Assembly: GCA_910586725.1 (NCBI GenBank)
Contig: CAJUJL010000002.1
Span: 62,001 to 126,000 of the forward strand
Source of the DNA: an uncultured Lachnospiraceae bacterium
GTDB taxonomy: Bacteria > Bacillota > Clostridia > Lachnospirales > Lachnospiraceae
Reading direction: 5' to 3'
Length of the DNA stretch: 64,000 nucleotides
Shown here: positions 49,582 through 58,916 of the stretch, piece after piece
Layout of the letters: each line of letters opens with the position of its first letter
Numbering within the stretch: position 1 is the stretch's first letter
Made by a program: the position numbers and the translations under genes
Notes under the pieces: generated by a model
Database searches by the model: none
What the model was told of the DNA's origin: nothing
The model's input: the letters and a program-made list of their open reading frames with translations, nothing else

Positions 49582-50562
49582 ATGGGTGATGTGTTATCCC
49601 AGAGCGAAATTGACAGTTTATTGCGGGCATTGAGCGATGGAGAACTTGATGTAGATGAAATAAAAGACGCTCCTGAAAAAGTAATTAAAAACTATGATTT
49701 CGCAAGACCATCCAAGTTCTCTAAAGAACATTTAAGAACTTTGGAAATTATATTTGAACATTATGGAAGGTTATTGTCCACCAATCTTCCGGTATATTTG
49801 AGGAAAAGCGTTCAGGTTGAAGTGATGAACTCTGAAGCGGTTACTTATTCTGAATTTTCGAATGCGCTTTCAAATCCGGTGCTGTTGGGAATTGTGGATG
49901 TGGAACCCCTGAGTGGCAATATTCTCCTTGAAGTGGCTTCAAATCTTGGATATACGACAGTAGACCGTATGCTGGGAGGAATCGGCCTGCCGCTTGATAA
50001 AAGCCGTGAGTTTTCTGAAATTGAACTTCTTATCATTGAAAGAATTATGTCTGTTTGCGTGGAGCTTTTGCGGGAGCCGTGGCAGAATGTAGAAGACATA
50101 CATCCAAGGCTTGAGCGAATAGAGACGAATTCACAGTTTGCCCAGTTTATTTCCCCAAACGAAATGATTGCTCTTGTAACTATTAATATCCGGATTGGAG
50201 ATATTGAAGGGCTGATGAATGTTTGTCTTCCGTTTATGTCATTGGAACCTGTGATGGATAAGCTGAATACGAAATACTGGTATTCCAATATTAAGAAGGA
50301 CAATGAAGAAGAGTATACGGAAGCGATTCAGGGTCTCATTTCAAGAGCGCCGGTGCCAATAAAAGCGTATCTTGGAAAGAGTACGGTTTCTGTACAGGAT
50401 TTTACAAATCTGCAGATTGGGGATATTATTCGTTTGGATTCAAAGGTAGATAAAGAACTGGATGTATATGTTGGAAATATTCGAAAATTTACTGCATTGC
50501 CCGGAGCTTCCGGCAATCAATATGCGGTAAGAGTTACATCAGTAATCGGAGAGGAGCAGTAG
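49582..50562 (+). CDS. fliM: Flagellar motor switch protein FliM
   Basis: 326 residues. N-terminal CheY-phosphate-binding peptide LSQSEIDSLL (residues 5-14), CheC-like middle domain (about 45-225), and C-terminal SpoA/FliN domain (about 250-320) with KAYLGKSTVSVQDFTNLQIGDII. It forms the C ring with FliG and FliY. AGGTGGTG precedes ATG 49582. Confidence 0.97.
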   Translation: MGDVLSQSEIDSLLRALSDGELDVDEIKDAPEKVIKNYDFARPSKFSKEHLRTLEIIFEHYGRLLSTNLPVYLRKSVQVEVMNSEAVTYSEFSNALSNPVLLGIVDVEPLSGNILLEVASNLGYTTVDRMLGGIGLPLDKSREFSEIELLIIERIMSVCVELLREPWQNVEDIHPRLERIETNSQFAQFISPNEMIALVTINIRIGDIEGLMNVCLPFMSLEPVMDKLNTKYWYSNIKKDNEEEYTEAIQGLISRAPVPIKAYLGKSTVSVQDFTNLQIGDIIRLDSKVDKELDVYVGNIRKFTALPGASGNQYAVRVTSVIGEEQ

Positions 50563-50566
50563 GACA

Positions 50567-51700
50567 ATGGATGGAATGTTATCACAGGAAGAAATCAGCG
50601 CCCTGTTAAATGAGTCGGGAGTTTCTGATGTTGGTGAACAACCGCTTACTGATACGGAGAAGGATGCAATTGGTGAGGTTGCAAATATCAGTATGGGTAC
50701 GGCGGCGACAACTTTGTTTTCATTGGTAAACAGAAAAGTTGATATATCAACGCCAGTTGTATCTTTTGCTACATGGGACGATATTGTAGCGGCTTATGAA
50801 AGACCATGTGTATTTATCCGGATTGGATATACCGTGGGATTAGATGGAAGCAATGTTCTGGTCTTAAAAGAACATGATGTAAAAGTAATTACGGATTTGA
50901 TGATGGGAGGAGACGGAACAAATACCGAGGAAAAACTTGGTGAATTGCATTTGAGTGCGATTAGTGAGGCCATGAACCAGATGATGGGTTCGGCAGCCAC
51001 GTCACTGTCCTCTATGTTGAATAAGATGATCGACATCAGTCCGCCGGAAGCAGATGTGGTAGATCTGACAGAAACGTTAGACGGCGGTTCAATCGACAGT
51101 TTTCTTGCCGGTCAGTTTGTAAAAATTTCTTTTCGTATGGAAATAGGCGATTTGGTTGACAGCCAGATTATGCAGTTATATCCTTTTTCTTTTGCAAAAG
51201 AAATGTATGCCAGCATATCAAAGAACATGGAAAGAGATGCGGATTCAGCTGCCATATCCGAAAGCAGTCAGAATAGTCAGCCGGCTTCGCAGCAGTCTGC
51301 GGCAGCACAGCCTGTTCAGGCGCAGCCGGTTATGCAGCAGCCGATGATGGGCCAGCCAATGATGGGCCAGCCGATGGCGGCAGCACAGCCGGTTATGTCA
51401 CAGCCCGTCAATGTTCAGCCGGCACAATTTCAGGCGTTTTCACCGGGTATGAGTCCGGCGTTGCAGTCAGAGAATATTGATTTGATTATGGATGTGCCAC
51501 TTGATGTTACCGTTGAGTTGGGAAGAACCAGTAAGTCCATACAGGAGATACTTGATTTTGTACCTGGAACAATAATTGAATTAAACAAAATTGCCGGGGA
51601 GCCGATTGATGTACTTGTAAATGGAAAATATGTGGCAAAGGGCGAAGTTGTTGTAATTGAAGAAAATTTTGGTGTTAGAATTACTGAAATTATAAAATAA
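50567..51700 (+). CDS. fliY: Flagellar switch phosphatase FliY/FliN
   Basis: 377 residues. N-terminal peptide MLSQEEISALL like that of FliM; CheC-type phosphatase domain with two conserved helices (EKDAIGEVANISMGTAATTL near 26 and LSAISEAMNQMMGSAATSL near 128), pointing to CheY-phosphate hydrolysis at the switch; a Gln/Pro/Met-rich linker (about 235-295); and a C-terminal FliN/SpoA domain (about 300-375, MDVPLDVTVELGRTSKSIQEIL). GGAGAGGAGCAG precedes ATG 50567. Confidence 0.95.
   Translation: MDGMLSQEEISALLNESGVSDVGEQPLTDTEKDAIGEVANISMGTAATTLFSLVNRKVDISTPVVSFATWDDIVAAYERPCVFIRIGYTVGLDGSNVLVLKEHDVKVITDLMMGGDGTNTEEKLGELHLSAISEAMNQMMGSAATSLSSMLNKMIDISPPEADVVDLTETLDGGSIDSFLAGQFVKISFRMEIGDLVDSQIMQLYPFSFAKEMYASISKNMERDADSAAISESSQNSQPASQQSAAAQPVQAQPVMQQPMMGQPMMGQPMAAAQPVMSQPVNVQPAQFQAFSPGMSPALQSENIDLIMDVPLDVTVELGRTSKSIQEILDFVPGTIIELNKIAGEPIDVLVNGKYVAKGEVVVIEENFGVRITEIIK
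51341..51370 (+). repeat. Tandem 15-base repeat in the FliY linker
   Basis: CCGATGATGGGCCAG (51341-51355) and CCAATGATGGGCCAG (51356-51370), with a further partial unit CCGATG. It encodes PMMGQ repeats within a Gln-rich linker, a likely site of length change between strains. Confidence 0.8.
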
Positions 51701-51717
51701 GAATAGGAGATTAAAAG

Positions 51718-52080
51718 ATGGGTAAGAACGTTTTAATTTGTGATGACGCGGCATTTATGAGGATGATGATTAAAGATATTTTAACGAAAAACGGTTATAA
51801 TATCGCAGGTGAAGCTGAAAATGGAAAGAAAGCTGTTGAGAAATTCAACGAGACAAAACCGGATCTGGTGCTTATGGATATTACAATGCCTGAGATGGAT
51901 GGCATTCAGGCGTTGAAGAAGATAAAGGAAATGGATCCTGGCGCCTGTGTTATCATGTGTTCTGCAATGGGACAGCAGGCAATGGTAATAGAGGCAATCC
52001 AGTCGGGCGCCAAGGACTTTATTGTAAAGCCGTTCCAGGCGGAGCGCGTGCTGGAAGCCGTGAAAAAGGTAATAGGATAA
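51718..52080 (+). CDS. cheY: Chemotaxis response regulator CheY
   Basis: 120 residues, a single receiver domain. Acidic pocket Asp9-Asp10, phosphoacceptor Asp54 (in LVLMDITMPEMDG), Ser84-type switch (CVIMCSAMG) and Lys in FIVKPF near 104. CheA phosphorylates it; it then binds FliM. Placed between fliY and fliO as in B. subtilis. GGAGATT precedes ATG 51718. Confidence 0.96.
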   Translation: MGKNVLICDDAAFMRMMIKDILTKNGYNIAGEAENGKKAVEKFNETKPDLVLMDITMPEMDGIQALKKIKEMDPGACVIMCSAMGQQAMVIEAIQSGAKDFIVKPFQAERVLEAVKKVIG

Positions 52081-52081
52081 T

Positions 52082-52462
52082 ATGTATATTGCAGCCATGC
52101 AGTTATCTTCTGTTTCCAGTTTCATGCAGTTGATTTTCGTGCTGATCATTTTTATATTTGTCCTTGTCATTACATATGTGGCGACACGCTGGATTGCAGG
52201 TTATCAAAAGGGACAAAGTTTCAACAGAAATTTGAAAGTGATTGAAACGTTAAAGATTGCTCAGAACAAATATATTCAGATTATAGAGGCCGGGGATGAA
52301 TATCTGGTTATAGCGCATGGTAAAGATGAGGTGCGGCTGCTTACGAAGTTGACAAGAGAGCAGCTGGGAATATTGCCGTCAGAGGAAGACATGGCAAAAG
52401 TTGGGACAGATAGTTTCAAGGAGTTATTAGAAAAATTCAGGAAGCATATACCGAAGAAGTAG
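52082..52462 (+). CDS. fliO: Flagellar biosynthesis protein FliO/FliZ
   Basis: 126 residues. One membrane segment (about 13-35) and a cytoplasmic domain with RNLKVIETLKIAQNKYIQIIEAGDEYLVIAHGKDEVRLLTKL, the FliO pattern. FliO helps assemble the FliP ring. Begins one base after the cheY stop, 8 bases before fliP. Confidence 0.88.
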   Translation: MYIAAMQLSSVSSFMQLIFVLIIFIFVLVITYVATRWIAGYQKGQSFNRNLKVIETLKIAQNKYIQIIEAGDEYLVIAHGKDEVRLLTKLTREQLGILPSEEDMAKVGTDSFKELLEKFRKHIPKK

Positions 52463-52475
52463 ACTGGGATTGATT

Positions 52476-53372
52476 ATGAGTAAATTTAAAAAGTTATATT
52501 GTGCTTTATCTGTCATATTTGCAGTTGTAATACTGTTTGGCAGTATTGTTCTGCTCAAAGGACAGACCGTTTATGCGACAGGGACGACCAATAATCCTCC
52601 CTTAGATTACGATCAGGCGCTGGACGGAATAAAAGCGCCAACGGGCGATGATATTGAAGAACCAAGTGATCAGCGGAATAGGCCGTTAGGAAGCGCTACT
52701 TCTGACAGTACAAACGGAGTCTTTTTTGGTTACAACAATGAAGAGGGGACTTTGTCCGGCTCCATTCGAATTTTGCTGGTACTTACAATTATTTCACTGG
52801 CGCCGTCTCTGCTGATTATGGTGACGTCATTTACCAGAATTTCAATTGTTCTGCATTTTTTGCGGACAGCAGTTGGTACGCAGACATCTCCGCCAAATCA
52901 GGTTTTGATAGGTCTTGCTTTGTTTTTGACGTTTTTTATTATGCAGCCGGTATTTTCCGAGATAAATGAAAAGGCGATAAAACCCTTTGACGCGGGTGAG
53001 ATTACACAGGAAGAAGCAATCGAAATTGGCAGCGAGCCGTTGCGGGAATTTATGAATGGACAAGTACAGACAAAGGACATTGATTTATTCATTCAAATTT
53101 CCGGAGAGACGTATGAAAGTTATGAAGAAGTGCCGTTTTCTATTTTAATTCCGAGCTTTGTAATCAGTGAGCTCCGAACGGCGTTTATTATAGGATTTTT
53201 ATTATATATTCCGTTTATTGTGATTGATATGGTAGTATCTTCCGTGCTTATGTCCATGGGTATGATGATGCTCCCGCCTACAACAATTTCGATGCCGTTT
53301 AAAATATTATTGTTTATTTTGGCGGACGGATGGAATATGGTGATCGGAAGTCTTGTTAGGACGTTTTATTAA
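52476..53372 (+). CDS. fliP: Flagellar export gate protein FliP
   Basis: 298 residues from ATG 52476; a TTG two codons earlier is possible. N-terminal signal peptide-like segment (about 8-30) as usual for FliP, then a short extracytoplasmic stretch and core membrane segments with LIMVTSFTRISIVLHFLRTAVGTQTSPPNQVL near 110 and VSSVLMSMGMMMLPPTTISMPFKILLF near 250. Part of the FliPQR export channel. Confidence 0.96.
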   Translation: MSKFKKLYCALSVIFAVVILFGSIVLLKGQTVYATGTTNNPPLDYDQALDGIKAPTGDDIEEPSDQRNRPLGSATSDSTNGVFFGYNNEEGTLSGSIRILLVLTIISLAPSLLIMVTSFTRISIVLHFLRTAVGTQTSPPNQVLIGLALFLTFFIMQPVFSEINEKAIKPFDAGEITQEEAIEIGSEPLREFMNGQVQTKDIDLFIQISGETYESYEEVPFSILIPSFVISELRTAFIIGFLLYIPFIVIDMVVSSVLMSMGMMMLPPTTISMPFKILLFILADGWNMVIGSLVRTFY

Positions 53373-53394
53373 GACTTGATGGGAGGAATATTCG

Positions 53395-53667
53395 ATGATT
53401 ACACAGGGAGATATAATTGCAATTGCAAAAGATGCTATTTATACGATTATTATAACATCGGCTCCTTTGTTGTTGGCATCTTTGGTGATCGGATTAATTA
53501 TCAGTATCTTTCAGACGGTTACCTCAATTCAGGAGCAGACGCTTACCTTTGTGCCTAAAATTTTAGCGGTTTTTGTAGGGATTATGCTGATTGGTCCATG
53601 GATGATGGATGTTCTTTCCGATTTTATGTCAAGACTGTGGTCAGACTTTAGTATTTACTTAAGCTAG
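53395..53667 (+). CDS. fliQ: Flagellar export gate protein FliQ
   Basis: 90 residues with two membrane segments (about 13-38 and 52-72); LVIGLIISIFQTVTSIQEQTLTFVPKI between them is diagnostic. GGGAGGAA precedes ATG 53395. A different-frame ORF at 53376 is only a shadow. Confidence 0.95.
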   Translation: MITQGDIIAIAKDAIYTIIITSAPLLLASLVIGLIISIFQTVTSIQEQTLTFVPKILAVFVGIMLIGPWMMDVLSDFMSRLWSDFSIYLS

Positions 53668-53675
53668 GTTGTGTT

Positions 53676-54461
53676 ATGGTAGATTATAGCTTTTCCTTAT
53701 TAACATTTGAATATTTTCTGTTGATTTTGGTACGCATATCCTGTTTTATTTATATCGCCCCCTTTTTTGGTATGCAGAATGCACCAGGGAGAATAAAGAT
53801 CGGGTTGTCTTTCTTTATTTCTTTGCTGTTGTATCAGCTGGTTCCAAGAGAAAGCCTGGGATATACAGGAATTGTGGGATATTCCATTATCGTCCTAAAA
53901 GAAGGAATTACAGGATTGCTCATTGGATTTGCAGCAAACATTTGTAATTCCATTATTTTATTAGCCGGAAATTTAATTGATATGAATATCGGTTTATCTA
54001 TGGCGACAGAATTTAATCCTCAGATGAAGATGCAGGCAAGCGTCAGCGGAAATTTTTACAGTTATTTGGTGATGCTGCTTTTAATTTCGACAAATATGCA
54101 CCATTACATATTACGGGCAATTTCCGATACGTATCAGTTAATACCCATAAATGGACAGGTGTTTCAATGGGATCATCTCCTTCAGGGGATGATTACTTAT
54201 ATGATAAATTTATTTGTCATTGCTTTTCGCTGTATACTTCCCGTTTTTGCATGTATTATGATTTTAAACTGTATTTTGGGAATTATGGCAAAAGTTTCCC
54301 CACAGATGAATATGTTTGCAGTAGGTATGCAGTTGAAAGTTCTTGTGGGATTGGTTATTATGTTTTTAACAATTGGATTATTTATGAATGTGTCGAACTT
54401 TATTTTTGATGAAATGAAGCGTACGATGGTATCCATTATAAAAGGGATGTATGAAAATTGA
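53676..54461 (+). CDS. fliR: Flagellar export gate protein FliR
   Basis: 261 residues with about six membrane segments. The ALPLLLxxG-like lipid-facing loops and RISCFIYIAPFFGMQNAPGRIKIGLSF near 17-43 are typical, as is ANICNSIILLAGNLIDMNIGLSMATEFNP near 87. It completes the FliPQR channel. The stop TGA overlaps the TTG start of flhB. Confidence 0.94.
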   Translation: MVDYSFSLLTFEYFLLILVRISCFIYIAPFFGMQNAPGRIKIGLSFFISLLLYQLVPRESLGYTGIVGYSIIVLKEGITGLLIGFAANICNSIILLAGNLIDMNIGLSMATEFNPQMKMQASVSGNFYSYLVMLLLISTNMHHYILRAISDTYQLIPINGQVFQWDHLLQGMITYMINLFVIAFRCILPVFACIMILNCILGIMAKVSPQMNMFAVGMQLKVLVGLVIMFLTIGLFMNVSNFIFDEMKRTMVSIIKGMYEN

Positions 54462-55585
54462 CGGAATGGAATAAGAAAGGCCTTCCTTATCAGCTTCAGT
54501 GGTTCGCCAAGGATGGGCCGGGAGGCGAAAAGACAGAAGAGCCTACAGCCAAAAAGTTAAGCGATGCCAGAAAAGACGGTAAAGTTGCCAAAAGCAAGGA
54601 ATTAAACAGTGCATTTGATTTGATGCTCCTTTTTTTGCTGCTTAAGATATTTATGTCTTTTCTATACAATGGTTTTTTGGAAATGTTTACTTTTACATAT
54701 ACGAAAATGCCCGAGTTTGTTAAAAACAATGCAAAGGAAATAAGCGGATCCGCCGTAGGTTCCTTTTTACATGTGTTTTTGCTTAAGATCATTGAGCTTT
54801 TGGCTCCGTTTTTTGTTGCAGGAGTTGTCGTAGGTATTTTGGCCAGTATTCTTCAGGTGGGATGGAAGGTTACGACAAAGCCGATGCATCCCAAATTAGA
54901 TAAATTTAATCCGATCAACGGGTTTAAAAGATTTTTATCAAAAGATTCCCTGTTTGAATTGTTTAAATCGATTTTAAAGCTTGTAGTTATTGCTTATGTC
55001 GCCTATACTTCTATTCAGAAAAATGTTGATGATTTATTTGTGCTGTACGATATAGAGCTGGTGCAGGCCATAATCCTCTGCGGGCAGATAATTTTAGACA
55101 CCGGCTGGAAAATTTCACTGATTTATCTGCTTGTTGGAATTGGCGATTTTATTTATCAAAAACATAAATTCCATGAAGAGATGAAAATGACAAAGCAGGA
55201 AGTGAAAGACGAGTATAAAAATACGGAAGGAAGTCCTGAGGTTAAGAGCAAACAGCGTCAGAGAATGCAGGAGGCCTCCAGACGGCGTATGATGCAGGAT
55301 GTTCCGAAAGCGGATGTAATTATCACAAACCCGACGCATATTTCCGTTGCTTTAAAATATGATTCAAATGAAGCAAAAGCGCCAATTGTGCTGGCAAAAG
55401 GAGAGGATTATCTGGCGCTCAAGATTCGTGAAGTTGCAAAAGAAAATCAGATAGAGATTGTTGAAAATAAACCGCTTGCGCGTATGCTTTATGCGAATGT
55501 GGATATTGGGCAGGAAATACCGCCGGAGCTTTATCAGGCGGTAGCAGAAGTTCTTGCAATGGTATATAATTTAAAGAATAACTAG
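54458..55585 (+). CDS. flhB: Flagellar export specificity switch protein FlhB
   Basis: 375 residues from TTG 54458, which overlaps the fliR stop as TTGA. Four membrane segments in the first 220 residues; GEKTEEPTAKKLSDARKDGKVAKSKEL near 22 is the canonical N-terminus. The cytoplasmic domain holds the autocleavage site NPTH at 291-294. Cleavage switches export from rod/hook to filament proteins. Confidence 0.95.
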   Translation: MTEWNKKGLPYQLQWFAKDGPGGEKTEEPTAKKLSDARKDGKVAKSKELNSAFDLMLLFLLLKIFMSFLYNGFLEMFTFTYTKMPEFVKNNAKEISGSAVGSFLHVFLLKIIELLAPFFVAGVVVGILASILQVGWKVTTKPMHPKLDKFNPINGFKRFLSKDSLFELFKSILKLVVIAYVAYTSIQKNVDDLFVLYDIELVQAIILCGQIILDTGWKISLIYLLVGIGDFIYQKHKFHEEMKMTKQEVKDEYKNTEGSPEVKSKQRQRMQEASRRRMMQDVPKADVIITNPTHISVALKYDSNEAKAPIVLAKGEDYLALKIREVAKENQIEIVENKPLARMLYANVDIGQEIPPELYQAVAEVLAMVYNLKNN

Positions 55586-55599
55586 AAGGAGGACATAAA

Positions 55600-57633
55600 A
55601 TGAAAAAAGCAGATGTCGGTGTGGCATTATATTTGCTCGCAGCAGTAATCTTTTTCATTGTACCAATTCCTGCCCCATTTTTGGCAGCCATGCAGGCAGT
55701 TAATATTTCTCTGGCGCTCGTTATCATGTTCCGGGCATTATTTACGAACGAAGTGCTGGATATGTCTTTTTTTCCAACCTTATTGCTGTTTACCACAATA
55801 TTTCGAATTTCCTTGAATGTATCGTCTACGCGTGCAATTTTGACAACCGGAGATCCGGGAAATGTAGTTCGGACATTTGGTACATTTGTTGGCGGAAACG
55901 ATTTGATTATCGGCGCAATTGTTTTTATTGTTCTGGTTATTATTCAGTTTGTTGTCATAAATAAGGGTTCCGAGCGTGTAGCTGAGGTTACCGCAAGATT
56001 TACGCTGGATGCAATGCCAGGTAAGCAGATGGCTATCGACGCCGATTTGAATACGGGAATCATTACGGAAAAAGAGGCCAGGGACCGCCGTGACAAGATT
56101 CAGTCGGAATCAAGTTTCTTTGGTAACATGGACGGAGCTACCAAGTACGTAAAGGGAGACGCGTCGGCAGGACTGATTATTACATTTATCAACCTGATTG
56201 GCGGAACGGCAATGGGCATGATACGCCAGGGGCTTGAGTTTGGCGCTGCGATTGAACAATATGGCGTTCTGACAATTGGAGACGGTTTGTGCAGCCAGAT
56301 TCCATCTCTGCTGATTTCACTTGCCACGGGTATTCTTGTTACCAAAGCTTCCAATGAGGCGGACTTTGGTTCTGTTCTGATTACGCAGCTTTTTGGCGTA
56401 CCGAAAGTGCTTTATATTGTTGGAGCTACAATGTGTTTCCTGGGAATTGTTACACCCTTTGAGTGGTATTTGTTTGTTGGGCTCGGCGCTGCGTTTATCA
56501 TTGCGGGCAGGAGCATATCAAAGAGTATCGATATTGAACAGATAGAAGAAGAGGGATCTATGGACGAAGTGGAAGCGGAAGAGATTCGAAAGCCGGAAAA
56601 TGTTGTTTCTCTGCTGCAGGTAGACCCGATTGAGCTGGAATTTGGTTATGGAATTATTCCGCTGGCGGATGTAAACCAGGGCGGCGATTTGTTAGACCGC
56701 GTGGTGATGATTCGAAGGCAGATTGCCTTAGAGCTTGGAACCGTAGTTCCGATTATTCGTCTCAGAGATAATATCCAGCTGAATCCCAATCAGTATATAA
56801 TTAAGATCAAAGGGATTCAGATTACGGAAGGAGAAATTCTTTTCGACCACTATATGGCGATGAATCCAGGATACGTGGAGGAAGAGATTACCGGAATACC
56901 TACATTTGAGCCTTCGTTCCATCTTCCGGCTATTTGGATTACGGAGGGACAGAGAGAAAGGGCTGAAAGTTTAGGCTATACGGTGGTAGATCCGCCTTCC
57001 ATTATTGCAACGCATCTGACAGAGATTATCCGGATGCATATTGATGAATTGCTGACAAGACAGGATGTACAGAATCTTGTCAACAATTTAAAGGAAAGCA
57101 ATCCTGTTTTGGTGGAAGAATTGGTTCCAAAGCTTTTGGGACTTGGCGAAGTGCAAAAAGTTTTGCAGAATTTGCTTCGGGAGGGTATTTCCATAAGAGA
57201 TCTGCTTTCCATATTTGAAACGCTGGCGGATCACGCGGCGACGACGAGAGATACGGATGTATTGACAGAATACGTAAGGCAGAATTTAAAACGCGCAATT
57301 TCCGGCAAATATTTTGCGCCAAATGAGGTAACCAGCGTCATTACGCTTGATCCCAAAACAGAGCAGGATATTATGTCTTCCATTAAGCAGACAGAGCAGG
57401 GCGCATATCTGACATTGGATCCGGAGCGTACAAAGGCAATTATCGCATCTGTTGAAGCAGAAGTGGCGAAGCTTGAAAATCTGGGCAAAAATGCTATTAT
57501 AATAACATCTCCGATTGTAAGAATGTATTTTAAGAAACTTACATCGGATTATTTCAGGGATTTAATTGTGGTTTCTTACAATGAAGTTGAATCCAATGTT
57601 GAATTACAATCAGTTGGGATGGTGACAGGATAA
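55600..57633 (+). CDS. flhA: Flagellar export protein FlhA
   Basis: 677 residues. About eight N-terminal membrane segments, the conserved cytoplasmic loop ARFTLDAMPGKQMAIDADLNTGII near 128 (FHIPEP family), and a large C-terminal cytoplasmic domain from about 325 that docks chaperone-bound substrates (EPVELEFGYG-like segment VDPIELEFGYGIIPL near 345). GAAGGAGG precedes ATG 55600. The stop shares one base with the flhF start. Confidence 0.97.
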   Translation: MKKADVGVALYLLAAVIFFIVPIPAPFLAAMQAVNISLALVIMFRALFTNEVLDMSFFPTLLLFTTIFRISLNVSSTRAILTTGDPGNVVRTFGTFVGGNDLIIGAIVFIVLVIIQFVVINKGSERVAEVTARFTLDAMPGKQMAIDADLNTGIITEKEARDRRDKIQSESSFFGNMDGATKYVKGDASAGLIITFINLIGGTAMGMIRQGLEFGAAIEQYGVLTIGDGLCSQIPSLLISLATGILVTKASNEADFGSVLITQLFGVPKVLYIVGATMCFLGIVTPFEWYLFVGLGAAFIIAGRSISKSIDIEQIEEEGSMDEVEAEEIRKPENVVSLLQVDPIELEFGYGIIPLADVNQGGDLLDRVVMIRRQIALELGTVVPIIRLRDNIQLNPNQYIIKIKGIQITEGEILFDHYMAMNPGYVEEEITGIPTFEPSFHLPAIWITEGQRERAESLGYTVVDPPSIIATHLTEIIRMHIDELLTRQDVQNLVNNLKESNPVLVEELVPKLLGLGEVQKVLQNLLREGISIRDLLSIFETLADHAATTRDTDVLTEYVRQNLKRAISGKYFAPNEVTSVITLDPKTEQDIMSSIKQTEQGAYLTLDPERTKAIIASVEAEVAKLENLGKNAIIITSPIVRMYFKKLTSDYFRDLIVVSYNEVESNVELQSVGMVTG

Positions 57634-58913
57634 TGACGATTAAGAAGTTTCAGGGAAAAACAGAGGCGGAAGCAGTTGAGAAGGCCAGGGCCGAATTTGG
57701 CGCGGAAGCAGTTATCATGAATGTAAAAGAAATAAAACCCAGAGGATTTTTTAAGTCGTTTAAAAGTTCTACTTTTGAAGTGACGGCTGCAGTGGAGGAG
57801 AAGGAAAGTCATGTTGATTCCGGCACGACCTTGAAAAACATGCAGAAAATGCACGAAACGATTAATATGGCCGCGGATGAGCCTATTTCCATACCTCCCA
57901 TATCCGGTACGGAGATGGATCAGAACAAAGCGGAAAAGAGCGCGATTGAGTTTCTGAAACGAAATGCCAGTTTACTGAAGAAAGAAGACATGGTGGAAAG
58001 AGAACGGATTGAAGAAAAACTGGAAAACCTTCAAAGTATATTGGAAAAGCAGCTTGTTTCCGACAAAAGCCAGGATACGGAAGAAAAAGAGATTGCAAAG
58101 CAGGATGTCAAAAAGAATGAAAATCTCTCTTTTATCAAAGTGCTTTATGAGACATTGATTTCAAATGAAGTTCATGAGAAATACGTAAACCAGATTATGG
58201 ATGAGCTTGAAAAGGTAAACTGGAATGGCAACAGCGTGGATTCGATTCTTTCCAATGTATATCAGAAGATGATTTTAAAATTCGGACAGCCCCATGGAAT
58301 TGATCTTTCCGGGAAGAAGCCGAAAATTGTATTTTTTGTAGGGCCTACCGGGGTAGGAAAGACGACGACTTTGGCTAAAATTGCTTCCAGATTAAAAGTG
58401 GAGCAGGGAAAGAAAGTTGCATTTTTAACAGCTGATACATACCGGATTGCTGCGGCGGAGCAGCTTCGCACGTATGCTAATATTCTGGATACGCCTCTGG
58501 CGATTATTTATTCTGCCGAAGAGTTAAACCAGGGAATTGAGCAGATGGAAAATTATGATGTTATTTTAGTGGATACAGCAGGATTTTCCCATAAGAGCCT
58601 GGGACAGAAAGAGGATATGAAAAAGCTGATACAAAGCGTAGACGCCAAATATGAGAGCGAAGTGTATCTGGCATTAAGCGCTACGACAAAGTACAAAGAT
58701 TTAATGGAAATTGCAGACGTATATAAAGAAATTTCAGATTATAAACTTGTATTTACGAAGTTGGATGAAACGACGACCTACGGAAATATCCTGAATATTA
58801 AATTATATTCTGACGCGCAGGTTTCGTATATTACGAATGGACAAAATGTGCCGGATGACATTGAAGTATTTAATTCCCAGAAAATAGTCAAACGGCTGCT
58901 GGGGGGAAGTTAG
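57633..58913 (+). CDS. flhF: SRP-type GTPase FlhF
   Basis: 426 residues. FlhF directs the place and number of flagella. Short N-terminal B domain (about 1-60, KKFQGKTEAEAVEKARAEFG), charged linker (60-165), N domain, and SRP-like G domain with GPTGVGKTTTLAKIA near 233, DTYRIAAAEQLRTYA near 268, and VDTAGFSHKS near 312. Length is normal. It starts one base inside the flhA stop. Confidence 0.95.
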   Translation: MTIKKFQGKTEAEAVEKARAEFGAEAVIMNVKEIKPRGFFKSFKSSTFEVTAAVEEKESHVDSGTTLKNMQKMHETINMAADEPISIPPISGTEMDQNKAEKSAIEFLKRNASLLKKEDMVERERIEEKLENLQSILEKQLVSDKSQDTEEKEIAKQDVKKNENLSFIKVLYETLISNEVHEKYVNQIMDELEKVNWNGNSVDSILSNVYQKMILKFGQPHGIDLSGKKPKIVFFVGPTGVGKTTTLAKIASRLKVEQGKKVAFLTADTYRIAAAEQLRTYANILDTPLAIIYSAEELNQGIEQMENYDVILVDTAGFSHKSLGQKEDMKKLIQSVDAKYESEVYLALSATTKYKDLMEIADVYKEISDYKLVFTKLDETTTYGNILNIKLYSDAQVSYITNGQNVPDDIEVFNSQKIVKRLLGGS

Positions 58914-58916
58914 CCT

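Noticed and set aside
53376..53558. Small + strand ORF overlapping the fliQ start
   Set aside because: Tyr/Asn/Cys-rich out-of-frame translation of fliQ; the fliQ frame has a good ribosome site and full family match.
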